Shown here: positions 44,342-51,937 of the stretch, piece by piece | How the letters are laid out: each line of letters opens with the position of its first letter | Position numbering within the stretch: position 1 is the first letter of the stretch | Made by a program: the position numbers and the translations under genes | Assembly (NCBI GenBank): GCA_910577955.1 | Contig: CAJTNC010000014.1 | Span: 17,608-81,607 of the forward strand | Origin: an uncultured Lachnospiraceae bacterium | GTDB taxonomy: Bacteria; Bacillota; Clostridia; Lachnospirales; Lachnospiraceae | Direction of reading: 5' to 3' | DNA length: 64,000 nt | The notes under the pieces: generated by a model | Databases searched by the model: none | What the model was told of the DNA's origin: nothing | The model's input: only the letters and a program-made list of their open reading frames with translations

Positions 44342-46438
44342 CTATCTTACACTGAACAACAAATCTCCATAGGTCGGGAACGGCCAATATTTCTTTGCTG
44401 TTACAGTTTCTGCTTCGTCACAGGCAAGCCGCAGTTCACCCATCTTAGAAAGAACAATATCCCTGATCATGTTTGCTTCTGAAATAATATATTCCGCATT
44501 ATGCAGTTCCACCAATGCATTCTCCAGCTCTTCCGTTTTAATGGCAATTCTATCCGTGAGCGCAGATAATTTCTTGACCAGACCTCTCTCATAATTGCAG
44601 GGCAGTGTGTCATCCACTGCTTTCTTTTCTGTAATCATCTTAGCCAGCTCTGCGGTGTAAGCTCCTACCGCCGGAGCAATTTCTGTCTTTGCTATATCGA
44701 CCATTGTGTTTGCCTCAATCACGACAGTCTTACAATAATTTTCCAGCATGATATCGCATCTGGATCTCAGTTCTGCCTCTGAAAATACTCCGTGAGAAGT
44801 CAACATCTTCACATTTTTCTCATCCAGCAAATGCGGCATGCAGTCCGGTGTGGTACGATAGTTCAACAGCCCTCTCCTCTCGACAGCTTCTTTGATCCAC
44901 GTATCGTCATAGCCGTTTCCGTTGAAAATAATATGTTTATGATCCTTGATGGTCTTGCGAATCATCTCATGCAATGCGTCTTCAAAATTTTCAGCTCTTT
45001 CCAATCTGTCAGCATAAATCTTTAAGCTCTCGGCAACTGCGCTGTTCAGCATGATGTTTGCACATGCAATGCTGTTTGACGAACCCAGCATACGAAATTC
45101 AAACTTATTCCCTGTAAACGCAAAGGGTGATGTGCGGTTGCGGTCTGTCGTATCCCTGTTAAACTTAGGCAAAACATCCACTCCGAGCTTCATTTGCGTT
45201 TTCTGTGTTCCCGCATAAGGCGTATTGTTCTCAATGGCTTCCAAAACAGCATTCAGTTCATCCCCGAGGAAAACAGATACCACTGCCGGAGGCGCTTCAT
45301 TTGCTCCGAGACGATGGTCATTTCCGGCCGTAGCCACAGAAAGACGAAGCAGATCCTGATAATCATCCACAGCCTTAATTACTGCGCATAAGAACAGTAA
45401 AAACTGCGCGTTTTCATAAGGGGTCTCACCCGGAGAGAGGAGATTCACTCCCGCCTCTGTTACCATTGACCAGTTATTATGCTTACCGCTTCCGTTCACA
45501 CCCGCAAACGGTTTTTCATGGAGTAAACATACCAATCCGTGCTTCGCAGCAACCTTCTGCATCATTTCCATGGTTAATTGGTTATGGTCCGTTGCAATAT
45601 TGGTAGTGGAATAAATAGGGGCCAACTCGTGCTGTGCGGGAGCAACCTCATTATGCTCTGTCTTGGCCAAAATACCTAACTTCCAAAGTTCCTCATTCAA
45701 TTCCTCCATATATGCCGCGACCCTCGGTTTAATCACGCCAAAGTAGTGATCATCCATCTCCTGCCCTTTCGGAGGCTTTGCTCCAAAAAGGGTACGTCCG
45801 GTAAAACGAAGGTCAGGGCGTTTATCATACATTTCTTTATCGATCAGGAAATATTCCTGTTCAGGGCCTACAGAGGTACGAACACACTTTACATCATCAT
45901 TTCCAAACAGACGGAGTATGCGAAGCGCCTGCTTATTCAAAGCTTCCATAGAACGAAGCAATGGGGTTTTCTTATCTAACGCTTCTCCGCCATAGGAACA
46001 AAATGCGGTCGGAATACATAATGTCTTACCTTTAATAAATGCATATGATGTAGGATCCCATGCTGTGTATCCTCTTGCTTCAAAAGTTGCTCTCAGCCCT
46101 CCAGAGGGGAAAGAAGATGCATCCGGCTCTCCCTGAATCAACTCCTTTCCGAAAAATTCCATAATTACGCCGCCGTCCGGCGAAGGAGAAATAAAACTGT
46201 CATGCTTCTCTGCTGTAATTCCGGTCAGAGGCTGAAACCAATGCGTAAAATGAGTGGCGCCGTTTGCAGCTGCCCAATCCTTCATAGCCGCTGCAACTGC
46301 ATTGGCCACGCTGATATCAAGCTGCGCTCCCTCATCAATGGTCCTTCTCAATGATTGATATACCTTTGCTGACAAATTTGCTTTCATCACTCTGTCGTCA
46401 AATACCAAACATCCGAAATACTCTGAAATATTCTTCAC
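44342..46438 (-). CDS. glnN: Type III glutamine synthetase
   Basis: 698 residues, the length of GSIII rather than the 440-470 of type I. GSIII features include the N-terminal HWFQPLTGITAEKHDSF, PSGGLRATFEARGYTAWDPTSYAF, active-site PEQEYFLID, HNEVAPAQHELAPI and ANEAPPAVVSVFLG. Makes glutamine from glutamate, ammonia and ATP, generally as a dodecamer. It heads an operon of glutamine users, directly behind a promoter and attenuator-like hairpin. A type I enzyme is encoded in the divergent operon. Confidence 0.95.
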   Translation of the reverse strand: MKNISEYFGCLVFDDRVMKANLSAKVYQSLRRTIDEGAQLDISVANAVAAAMKDWAAANGATHFTHWFQPLTGITAEKHDSFISPSPDGGVIMEFFGKELIQGEPDASSFPSGGLRATFEARGYTAWDPTSYAFIKGKTLCIPTAFCSYGGEALDKKTPLLRSMEALNKQALRILRLFGNDDVKCVRTSVGPEQEYFLIDKEMYDKRPDLRFTGRTLFGAKPPKGQEMDDHYFGVIKPRVAAYMEELNEELWKLGILAKTEHNEVAPAQHELAPIYSTTNIATDHNQLTMEMMQKVAAKHGLVCLLHEKPFAGVNGSGKHNNWSMVTEAGVNLLSPGETPYENAQFLLFLCAVIKAVDDYQDLLRLSVATAGNDHRLGANEAPPAVVSVFLGDELNAVLEAIENNTPYAGTQKTQMKLGVDVLPKFNRDTTDRNRTSPFAFTGNKFEFRMLGSSNSIACANIMLNSAVAESLKIYADRLERAENFEDALHEMIRKTIKDHKHIIFNGNGYDDTWIKEAVERRGLLNYRTTPDCMPHLLDEKNVKMLTSHGVFSEAELRSRCDIMLENYCKTVVIEANTMVDIAKTEIAPAVGAYTAELAKMITEKKAVDDTLPCNYERGLVKKLSALTDRIAIKTEELENALVELHNAEYIISEANMIRDIVLSKMGELRLACDEAETVTAKKYWPFPTYGDLLFSVR

Positions 46439-46469
46439 AACGATTCCTCCTTATTATGAATTTTCATAG

Positions 46470-46512
46470 AAAAAAGACGTCTCTAATGCATCCATGCATT
46501 AAAGACGTCTTT
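46470..46512 (-). terminator. Attenuator-like terminator in the glnN leader
   Basis: AAAGACGTCT-C-TAATGCA (46473-46490) pairs with TGCATTA-A-AGACGTCTTT (46495-46512), 17 bp with one mismatch and a 4-nt loop; on the minus strand the stem ends in T6. It lies between the glnN promoter and its start codon, only about 10 nt after the likely transcription start. If the top pair opens, the loop is a hexamer AUGGAU with A1 and G4, as in ANTAR target loops. Confidence 0.75.
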
Positions 46513-46527
46513 GCCCTCATGGTTGTG

Positions 46528-46556
46528 ATGATACACCCATCAAAAAAAGTTGTCAA
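46528..46556 (-). promoter_or_regulatory. Promoter of the glnN-guaA-pyrG-glmS-carAB operon
   Basis: Minus strand TTGACA (46551-46556), 17-nt spacer, TATCAT (46528-46533): an excellent sigma-A match, ending just upstream of the attenuator hairpin. Confidence 0.8.
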
Positions 46557-46580
46557 CACTTATTGTCATATTTCTTTCAA

Positions 46581-47798
46581 CTACCGCACACCATATTTCT
46601 CAATAATATAATCCATGTCTTTATCACCTCTGCCGGATAAATTGATCAATATTGACCCTTTTCCCATCTGTTTTGCAAGTTTCATGCCGTACGCTACCGC
46701 ATGTGAGCTTTCAATGGCGGGAATGATTCCTTCCATTCTGGAAAGTTCAAAAAATGCATCTATTGTTTCATCATCTGAAACCACATCATATTTCACCCTG
46801 CCCAGATCATGTAAAAAGGCATGCTCCGGACCGGAAGAAGGATAATCCAAACCGCTTGCCACAGAATATACCGGCGCCGGTTCTCCGTTGTCATCCTTTA
46901 GCATAATACTGTTAAACCCATGCATGATACCTTCCTCACCATAGCTTAAACTTGCCGCATGGTCGCCAAGGGCGGTTCCGCGCCCCAATGGTTCCACTCC
47001 ATAAATATCAACGGGATCATTCAAGAATCCCGAGAAAATTCCCATCGCATTTGAACCGCCGCCTACACAGGCAACAACTGCATCCGGGAGTTCTCCTGTC
47101 ATTTCTATAAACTGCTCTCTTGCTTCGATTCCTACTACACTCTGAAAATCTCTGACCATCATAGGAAACGGATGCGGTCCGACAACAGAACCTATACAAT
47201 AAATTGCCTCTTTATACTCTTTACTATACGCCGTAAATGCTGCATCGACCGCTTCCTTCAAAGTTTGCAGCCCATCGGTAACTTCAACTACTCTGGCGCC
47301 AAGTATTTTCATTCGGGCAACATTCGGAGCCTGCTTTTTAATATCCACAGTTCCCATATAAATGTCACATTCCATTCCAAAGTATGCTGCCGCAGTCGCA
47401 AGTGCAACGCCATGCTGGCCGGCGCCTGTCTCGGCAATCACCTTCTTTTTGCCCATATATTTTGCCAACAATACTTCACCCATACAATGATTAAGCTTAT
47501 GAGCGCCGGTATGATTCAAATCTTCACGCTTTACATAGAGCTGAACATTACCCAACTTATTGGAAAGTCTTTCAAGATGCGAAATAGGTGTCGGCCTCCC
47601 TTGAAATTCCTTTCTGATACGACGAAGTTCACTGATAAACTTCGAGGATTTGCATATGGTCTGATATGCCTCGTTGATTTCATCCATTGCCGTCTGCAGT
47701 TCAGGCGGAATATAGGAACCGCCATACTTGCCAAAATAGCCGTTTGCGTCCGGATAATTCTTAAAATAGGTGTTAAACTCAACATTGTTAATTTTCAT
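46581..47798 (-). CDS. trpB: Tryptophan synthase beta chain
   Basis: 405 residues. PLP lysine in HTGAHKLNHCMGEVLLAKYMGKK, phosphate-binding GGGSNAMG, and the TrpB1-type GRPTPISHLERLS and LKREDLNHTG-like (VKREDLNHTG) segments. Condenses indole with serine. Start set at the ATG at 47798 (GGAGG 8 nt upstream), not the TTG that overlaps the ribosome site. No other trp gene is nearby, so this stand-alone copy may salvage indole or complete a pathway encoded elsewhere. Controlled by a tRNA-Trp T-box. Confidence 0.95.
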   Translation of the reverse strand: MKINNVEFNTYFKNYPDANGYFGKYGGSYIPPELQTAMDEINEAYQTICKSSKFISELRRIRKEFQGRPTPISHLERLSNKLGNVQLYVKREDLNHTGAHKLNHCMGEVLLAKYMGKKKVIAETGAGQHGVALATAAAYFGMECDIYMGTVDIKKQAPNVARMKILGARVVEVTDGLQTLKEAVDAAFTAYSKEYKEAIYCIGSVVGPHPFPMMVRDFQSVVGIEAREQFIEMTGELPDAVVACVGGGSNAMGIFSGFLNDPVDIYGVEPLGRGTALGDHAASLSYGEEGIMHGFNSIMLKDDNGEPAPVYSVASGLDYPSSGPEHAFLHDLGRVKYDVVSDDETIDAFFELSRMEGIIPAIESSHAVAYGMKLAKQMGKGSILINLSGRGDKDMDYIIEKYGVR

Positions 47799-47859
47799 TA
47801 TCATTTCCTCCAAATTTGATCAAATCTCATTTTTAAGTAAACATTTTTATTTTTTCTGT

Positions 47860-47898
47860 TCAGCGCATCAAGCGCCGCCAACGCTTTGTCATTAACAT
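47860..47898 (-). CDS. Possible 12-codon leader ORF before trpB
   Basis: ATG at 47898 with a perfect AGGAGG six nt upstream, encoding MLMTKRWRRLMR. It lies between the T-box terminator and trpB and contains one Trp codon. Could be a small regulatory ORF or chance; the good ribosome site without another use is the only argument. Confidence 0.3.
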   Translation of the reverse strand: MLMTKRWRRLMR

Positions 47899-47953
47899 CG
47901 CTCTCCTCCTAAAATATGTAAACTCATTTGATTTTGTCAAAGGAATTCTGCAC

Positions 47954-48273
47954 AAAAACGTCCTTGACAGAATATCAAAATCTGTCAAGGACGAATACCA
48001 TACTTAAATGAAAAGTAAACGCGATCCGCGGTGCCACCTTGATTTACAGCAATGACGCTGTACACTTAACAGGATACTGACATATCCCCGACAACTGACG
48101 TATGTCTGCACGTCGCAGAATACTAGGTGTAAAATCATCTACACTTTTGACTGCGCCCTCCGCGGTCCATTTGACAACTTGTTTCTCACCTGACTCTCAG
48201 CACCACAGGCTCTCTGTAAAGGCATCATTGCCGTTATCTCCGCTTCAACAGTTTGATAAACTATATATGATTG
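47954..48273 (-). promoter_or_regulatory. T-box riboswitch, tRNA-Trp specific, upstream of trpB
   Basis: The T-box core AAGGTGGCACCGCGG is at 48026-48040 (minus strand). Stem I carries the AGAGAG and GGTGAGAAAC features and the specifier AAATGGACC, whose UGG codon (48167-48169) selects tRNA-Trp. The terminator has a 13-bp stem CGTCCTTGACAGA/TCTGTCAAGGACG (47959-47971, 47981-47993) and a T5 exit (47954-47958). Uncharged tRNA-Trp should permit readthrough into trpB. Confidence 0.93.
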
Positions 48274-48279
48274 AATCTC

Positions 48280-48308
48280 ATTATAGAGCCATCACTTTCT
48301 TTTGTCAA
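48280..48308 (-). promoter_or_regulatory. Promoter of the T-box/trpB transcript
   Basis: Minus strand TTGACA (48303-48308), 17-nt spacer, TATAAT (48280-48285): a perfect consensus. Divergent from the glutamate synthase promoter with 35 bp between the -35 boxes. Confidence 0.88.
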
Positions 48309-48343
48309 GTACGATTTTTTTCCATTGCTTCTGCAATATTTCA

Positions 48344-48372
48344 TTGACAAAATCTTTCATTAGGAGTATAAA
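48344..48372 (+). promoter_or_regulatory. Promoter of the glutamate synthase-glnA-ANTAR operon
   Basis: TTGACA (48344-48349), 17-nt spacer, TATAAA (48367-48372). Confidence 0.8.
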
Positions 48373-48384
48373 TATTTCAAGTGA

Positions 48385-48449
48385 GCAAAGGTGTTCATTT
48401 TTTGAGTAGAAACTTATCTACCCTTAAAATGAACCCCTTTGCCTTTTTT
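48385..48449 (+). terminator. Attenuator-like terminator in the glutamate synthase leader
   Basis: GCAAAGG-T-GTTCATTTT (48385-48401) pairs with AAAATGAAC-C-CCTTTGC (48426-48442), 16 bp with one mismatch, then T6 (48444-48449). An inner hairpin GTAGA/TCTAC (48406-48410, 48417-48421) has a six-base loop AACTTA. The hairpin starts within about 10 nt of the predicted transcription start, the same layout as in the glnN leader. Confidence 0.75.
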
Positions 48450-48475
48450 ATTATCTTGAAGGGACGGTAAGATAT

Positions 48476-49573
48476 ATGAAAATTGAAGGTCAAGTACGAA
48501 TTCCCTCCGGATGTGCAATTGCCGCAGTAATTTCCAAAGACGGAAATAAGATGTCCGGTGAAATGATCACCAATTCCATGAAACCCATGCACGACCGCTC
48601 TAATGGACTGGGCGGAGGCTTTGCCGCTTACGGCATTTATCCCGAATATAAAGAGTTCTATGCTTTACATATGTTTTTTGACTCGCGCACGACACGAAAA
48701 AACTGTGAAGCATTCTTAAAAGAACGTTTTGAGATCGTTCAGTCAGAAATCATCCCAACCCGCAAAATTCCTGCTATCACAGACGAGCCTATTATATGGA
48801 GATATTTTGTATCGCCGTTAAGGTCGATGCTGGCATCCATGCAGTTGGATGAAAAAGAATTTGTGGTGAGAACCGTTACGAAAGTTAATACCGAAATGCC
48901 CGGCGCATATGTCTTTTCCAGCGGCAAAAATATGGGAACCTTTAAGGCTGTGGGCTTTCCGGAAGATGTCGGCGTCTTCTACAAACTGGAAGAATATGAA
49001 GGATATTCCTGGACAGCCCACGGCCGCTATCCCACCAACACTCCCGGCTGGTGGGGCGGCGCTCATCCTTTTACATTGCTTGACTATTCTATTGTACATA
49101 ATGGGGAAATATCTTCCTATGACGCTAACCGCCGATTTATTGAAATGTTCGGCTACAAATGTACCCTTCAGACGGATACAGAGATCATAACATATATTAT
49201 GGACTATCTTCTCCGCGTACAGGGACTTACGCTGGGCGAAGCCGCGAGTGTAATTGCCGCCCCTTTCTGGAGTACTATCGCCGGTAAAACTGATTTGGAA
49301 GACAAAAAAAAGCATACTTACCTTAGAACTATGTTCCCCAACCTGCTCGTAACCGGCCCTTTCTCTATCGTGCTGGGATTTAACGGCGGCTTGATGGCAT
49401 TAAATGACCGTCTGAAACTGCGTTCCATGGTCGTAGGCGAAAAAGAGGACAAAGTCTTCATCGCCAGTGAAGAGGCTGCGATCCGCACAATGGAACCCGA
49501 TGCAGAAAATATCTGGGCCCCTGCCGGCGGTGAACCTATCATTGTAAAAGTAAAGGAAGGTGCATACCAATGA
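48476..49573 (+). CDS. Glutamate synthase, glutaminase subunit (split GltB N-terminal domain)
   Basis: 365 residues. Class II amidotransferase fold: RIPSGCAIAAVIS places the likely nucleophile Cys at residue 13, implying removal of a 12-residue propeptide; later SWTAHGRYPTNTPGWWGGAHPF, SIVHNGEISSY and LQTDTEIITYI are typical of the GltB amidotransferase. Releases ammonia from glutamine for the FMN subunit. Overlaps the next gene by ATGA. First gene after the leader attenuator. Confidence 0.88.
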   Translation: MKIEGQVRIPSGCAIAAVISKDGNKMSGEMITNSMKPMHDRSNGLGGGFAAYGIYPEYKEFYALHMFFDSRTTRKNCEAFLKERFEIVQSEIIPTRKIPAITDEPIIWRYFVSPLRSMLASMQLDEKEFVVRTVTKVNTEMPGAYVFSSGKNMGTFKAVGFPEDVGVFYKLEEYEGYSWTAHGRYPTNTPGWWGGAHPFTLLDYSIVHNGEISSYDANRRFIEMFGYKCTLQTDTEIITYIMDYLLRVQGLTLGEAASVIAAPFWSTIAGKTDLEDKKKHTYLRTMFPNLLVTGPFSIVLGFNGGLMALNDRLKLRSMVVGEKEDKVFIASEEAAIRTMEPDAENIWAPAGGEPIIVKVKEGAYQ

Positions 49574-51075
49574 GCGTTAAATTTATCTATCCTGAATTTG
49601 AAGTTATCAGAAACGAGCGTAAATGTATCGCTTGCAGAGTCTGCGAACGACAATGTTCCAACGAAGTACATCAATTTGACGAAGAACATCATGTCATGAA
49701 ATGCGACGAAACGAAGTGCGTAAACTGCCAGCGCTGCGTGTCCTTCTGTCCTGCCGGAGCCTTAAAAATCGTGAAAAGTGACTGCACATTGCGGGAAAAC
49801 GCGAACTGGCAAAACGATACGATAAAAGAGATTTATAAGCAGGCAAACAGCGGCGGCGTCCTTTTGTCCTCCATGGGTAATCCCAAACCTCTGCCTGTCT
49901 ATTGGGATAAAATTTTAATCAATGCATCACAAGTAACAAACCCTTCCATTGATCCTTTGCGCGAGCCCATGGAAACCAGAGTCTATCTCGGCAAGAAACC
50001 TCTGAAGATACGGCGCGCTGAGGACGGCAAATTGAACTGTGAACTGCCGCCTCAATTAGAACTTTCCATGCCCGTTATGTTTTCCGCAATGAGTTACGGC
50101 TCCATCAGCTATAACGCTCATAAATCTCTTGCTTTAGCTGCTCATGAATTGGGAATTTTATACAACACCGGTGAAGGCGGTCTGCATGAAGACTTTTATT
50201 GTTACGGCGAAAACACCATCGTTCAGGTAGCTTCCGGTCGTTTTGGAGTTCATGAAGCATACTTGAATGCAGGATCGGCTATAGAGATCAAAATGGGACA
50301 AGGCGCAAAGCCGGGTATCGGCGGTCATCTGCCCGGCGCTAAAATCGTTGGCGATGTGTCTCGTACCAGAATGATACCGGAAGGTTCCGATGCCATCTCC
50401 CCTGCTCCGCACCATGATATTTATTCCATTGAGGATCTGCGGCAGCTTGTATTTTCCTTAAAGGAAGCTACAGAGTACAAAAAGCCGATCATTGTTAAGG
50501 TTGCTGCCGTTCATAATATTGCCGCTGTCGCAAGCGGTATCGCGAGAAGCGGCGCTGATATTATCGCTATTGATGGTTTCCGAGGCGGTACCGGCGCAGC
50601 TCCCACCAGAATCCGTGACAATGTCGGTATTCCGATCGAGCTGGCATTAGCCGCTGTTGACCAAAGACTCAGAGAGGAAGGGATCCGCAATAATGTATCT
50701 CTCGTAGTCGGCGGAAGTATCCGAAGTGCAGCCGATGTGGTAAAAGCTATTGCCTTGGGGGCAGACGCCTGTTATATAGCTACCGCCGCGCTTTTAGCTT
50801 TGGGCTGTCATCTGTGCCGAACCTGTCAAAGCGGTAAATGTAACTGGGGTATCGCAACCCAACGTCCGGAGCTTGTAAAAAGACTTGACCCCGAAATCGG
50901 CTGTGAACGACTGATCAACCTGATGACCGCGTGGAAACACGAAATCAAAGAACTCATGGGGGGAATGGGTATTAACTCTATTGAGGCTTTGTGTGGAAAT
51001 CGCCTGATGCTTCGCGGTATCGGTCTGACAGAAAAAGAGCTGGAGATACTCGGTATTTCCCATGCGGGAGAATGA
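49570..51075 (+). CDS. Glutamate synthase, ferredoxin/FMN subunit (split GltB central domain)
   Basis: 501 residues. Two 4Fe-4S motifs near the N-terminus (CIACRVCERQC at about 18-28 and CVNCQRCVSFCPAG at about 51-64), then the FMN-dependent glutamate synthase barrel: MSYGSISYNAHKSLA, GEGG, GAKPGIGGHLPG, DGFRGGTGAAP, and the 3Fe-4S-type CHLCRTCQSGKCNWGIATQ. Reductively combines ammonia with 2-oxoglutarate. This split three-gene form is the archaeal/clostridial type and lacks a classical GltD partner nearby, so ferredoxin may be the donor. Confidence 0.92.
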   Translation: MSVKFIYPEFEVIRNERKCIACRVCERQCSNEVHQFDEEHHVMKCDETKCVNCQRCVSFCPAGALKIVKSDCTLRENANWQNDTIKEIYKQANSGGVLLSSMGNPKPLPVYWDKILINASQVTNPSIDPLREPMETRVYLGKKPLKIRRAEDGKLNCELPPQLELSMPVMFSAMSYGSISYNAHKSLALAAHELGILYNTGEGGLHEDFYCYGENTIVQVASGRFGVHEAYLNAGSAIEIKMGQGAKPGIGGHLPGAKIVGDVSRTRMIPEGSDAISPAPHHDIYSIEDLRQLVFSLKEATEYKKPIIVKVAAVHNIAAVASGIARSGADIIAIDGFRGGTGAAPTRIRDNVGIPIELALAAVDQRLREEGIRNNVSLVVGGSIRSAADVVKAIALGADACYIATAALLALGCHLCRTCQSGKCNWGIATQRPELVKRLDPEIGCERLINLMTAWKHEIKELMGGMGINSIEALCGNRLMLRGIGLTEKELEILGISHAGE

Positions 51076-51179
51076 AAATTATACAACGAATATCTAAAAA
51101 AGGAAAAACCGATCTGCCCTCGCTTTTATTTAAACTGATAGGTATTTTCGGTAAACAAATTTTCGGAGGTGTGATATAA
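51072..51179 (+). CDS. Hidden 35-residue basic ORF between glutamate synthase genes
   Basis: ATG at 51072 overlaps the preceding stop as ATGA; the frame runs to TAA at 51177-51179, one base before the ATG of the GXGXG gene, so it fills the gap exactly. The peptide starts MKIIQRISKKGKTDLPSLLF and ends KLIGIFGKQIFGGVI: Lys-rich first, then hydrophobic, fitting an amphipathic helix. The ribosome site of the next gene (GGAGGTG) lies in its last codons. Unknown family; whether it is translated is untested. Confidence 0.5.
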   Translation: MKIIQRISKKGKTDLPSLLFKLIGIFGKQIFGGVI

Positions 51180-51180
51180 T

Positions 51181-51903
51181 ATGAAATGGATAGATGCTGA
51201 AAATCTGGATTACAAGACTCTGAACGAAGCGCTGCGCAAGGCTGATGAAGATTGTACCATTAACGGATGTTGCGGTCAAAGGTTCATTGCCGCAGGTATG
51301 TCAGACAAAACTCTTATCATCAATGGCATTCCCGGTAATGCACTCGGAGCATACCTCAACAATGCCAGAATCATCGTAAATGCAAATGCGCAGGACGCCG
51401 TTGGCGATACCATGAATGAAGGAAAAATCCTGATTCACGGCAGCATTGGCGATGCCGCCGGCTATGCTATGCGCGGCGGCAAAATCTATGTCCGCGGCAA
51501 CGCAGGGTATCGTGCCGGAATTCATATGAAGGCATACAAAGAAAAAATCCCTGTCATGATCATTGGCGGATGTGCCGGAAGTTTCCTCGGAGAATATCAG
51601 GCCGGCGGTATTATCATTGTGTTGGGTTTAGACTGTGCTGAAAGTCATATTGTCGGTAATTTTCCCTGCACAGGTATGCATGGCGGCAAAATGTACCTTC
51701 GCGGCAATTGCGAAAATATTAAATTCCCCGCACAGGTCACAGCTAAACCTGCTGCCGGCGAGGATCTGACGGAAATACGCAGTTACCTATCCGAATATTG
51801 TTCTGACTTTGCATATGATACGGACAATATTTTATCTGATACTTTTACCGTTATTACACCGGACAGCAGGAATCCTTATAAACAAATGTATGTAGCGAAC
51901 TAA
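51181..51903 (+). CDS. Glutamate synthase, GXGXG subunit (split GltB C-terminal domain)
   Basis: 240 residues. Right-handed beta-helix with repeated turns of the GXGXG domain: GNALGAYLNNARIIVNANAQDAVGDTMNEGKILIHGSIGDAAGYAMRGG and so on, spelled here only as the pattern G-x-x-G/A at about 16-19 residue intervals. In GltB this domain links the FMN barrel to the amidotransferase; in split systems it is a separate protein of this length. Third structural gene of the split enzyme. Confidence 0.88.
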   Translation: MKWIDAENLDYKTLNEALRKADEDCTINGCCGQRFIAAGMSDKTLIINGIPGNALGAYLNNARIIVNANAQDAVGDTMNEGKILIHGSIGDAAGYAMRGGKIYVRGNAGYRAGIHMKAYKEKIPVMIIGGCAGSFLGEYQAGGIIIVLGLDCAESHIVGNFPCTGMHGGKMYLRGNCENIKFPAQVTAKPAAGEDLTEIRSYLSEYCSDFAYDTDNILSDTFTVITPDSRNPYKQMYVAN

Positions 51904-51937
51904 GCTTCGCATAAATCAGAAGAAAGCAGGTAAGCTT

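Noticed and set aside
46473..46512. Complete two-hairpin ANTAR RNA motif in the glnN leader
   Set aside because: Only one possible hexaloop with A1/G4 is visible and there is no room for a second hairpin after the predicted start, so I report an attenuator and leave the ANTAR link as a hypothesis.
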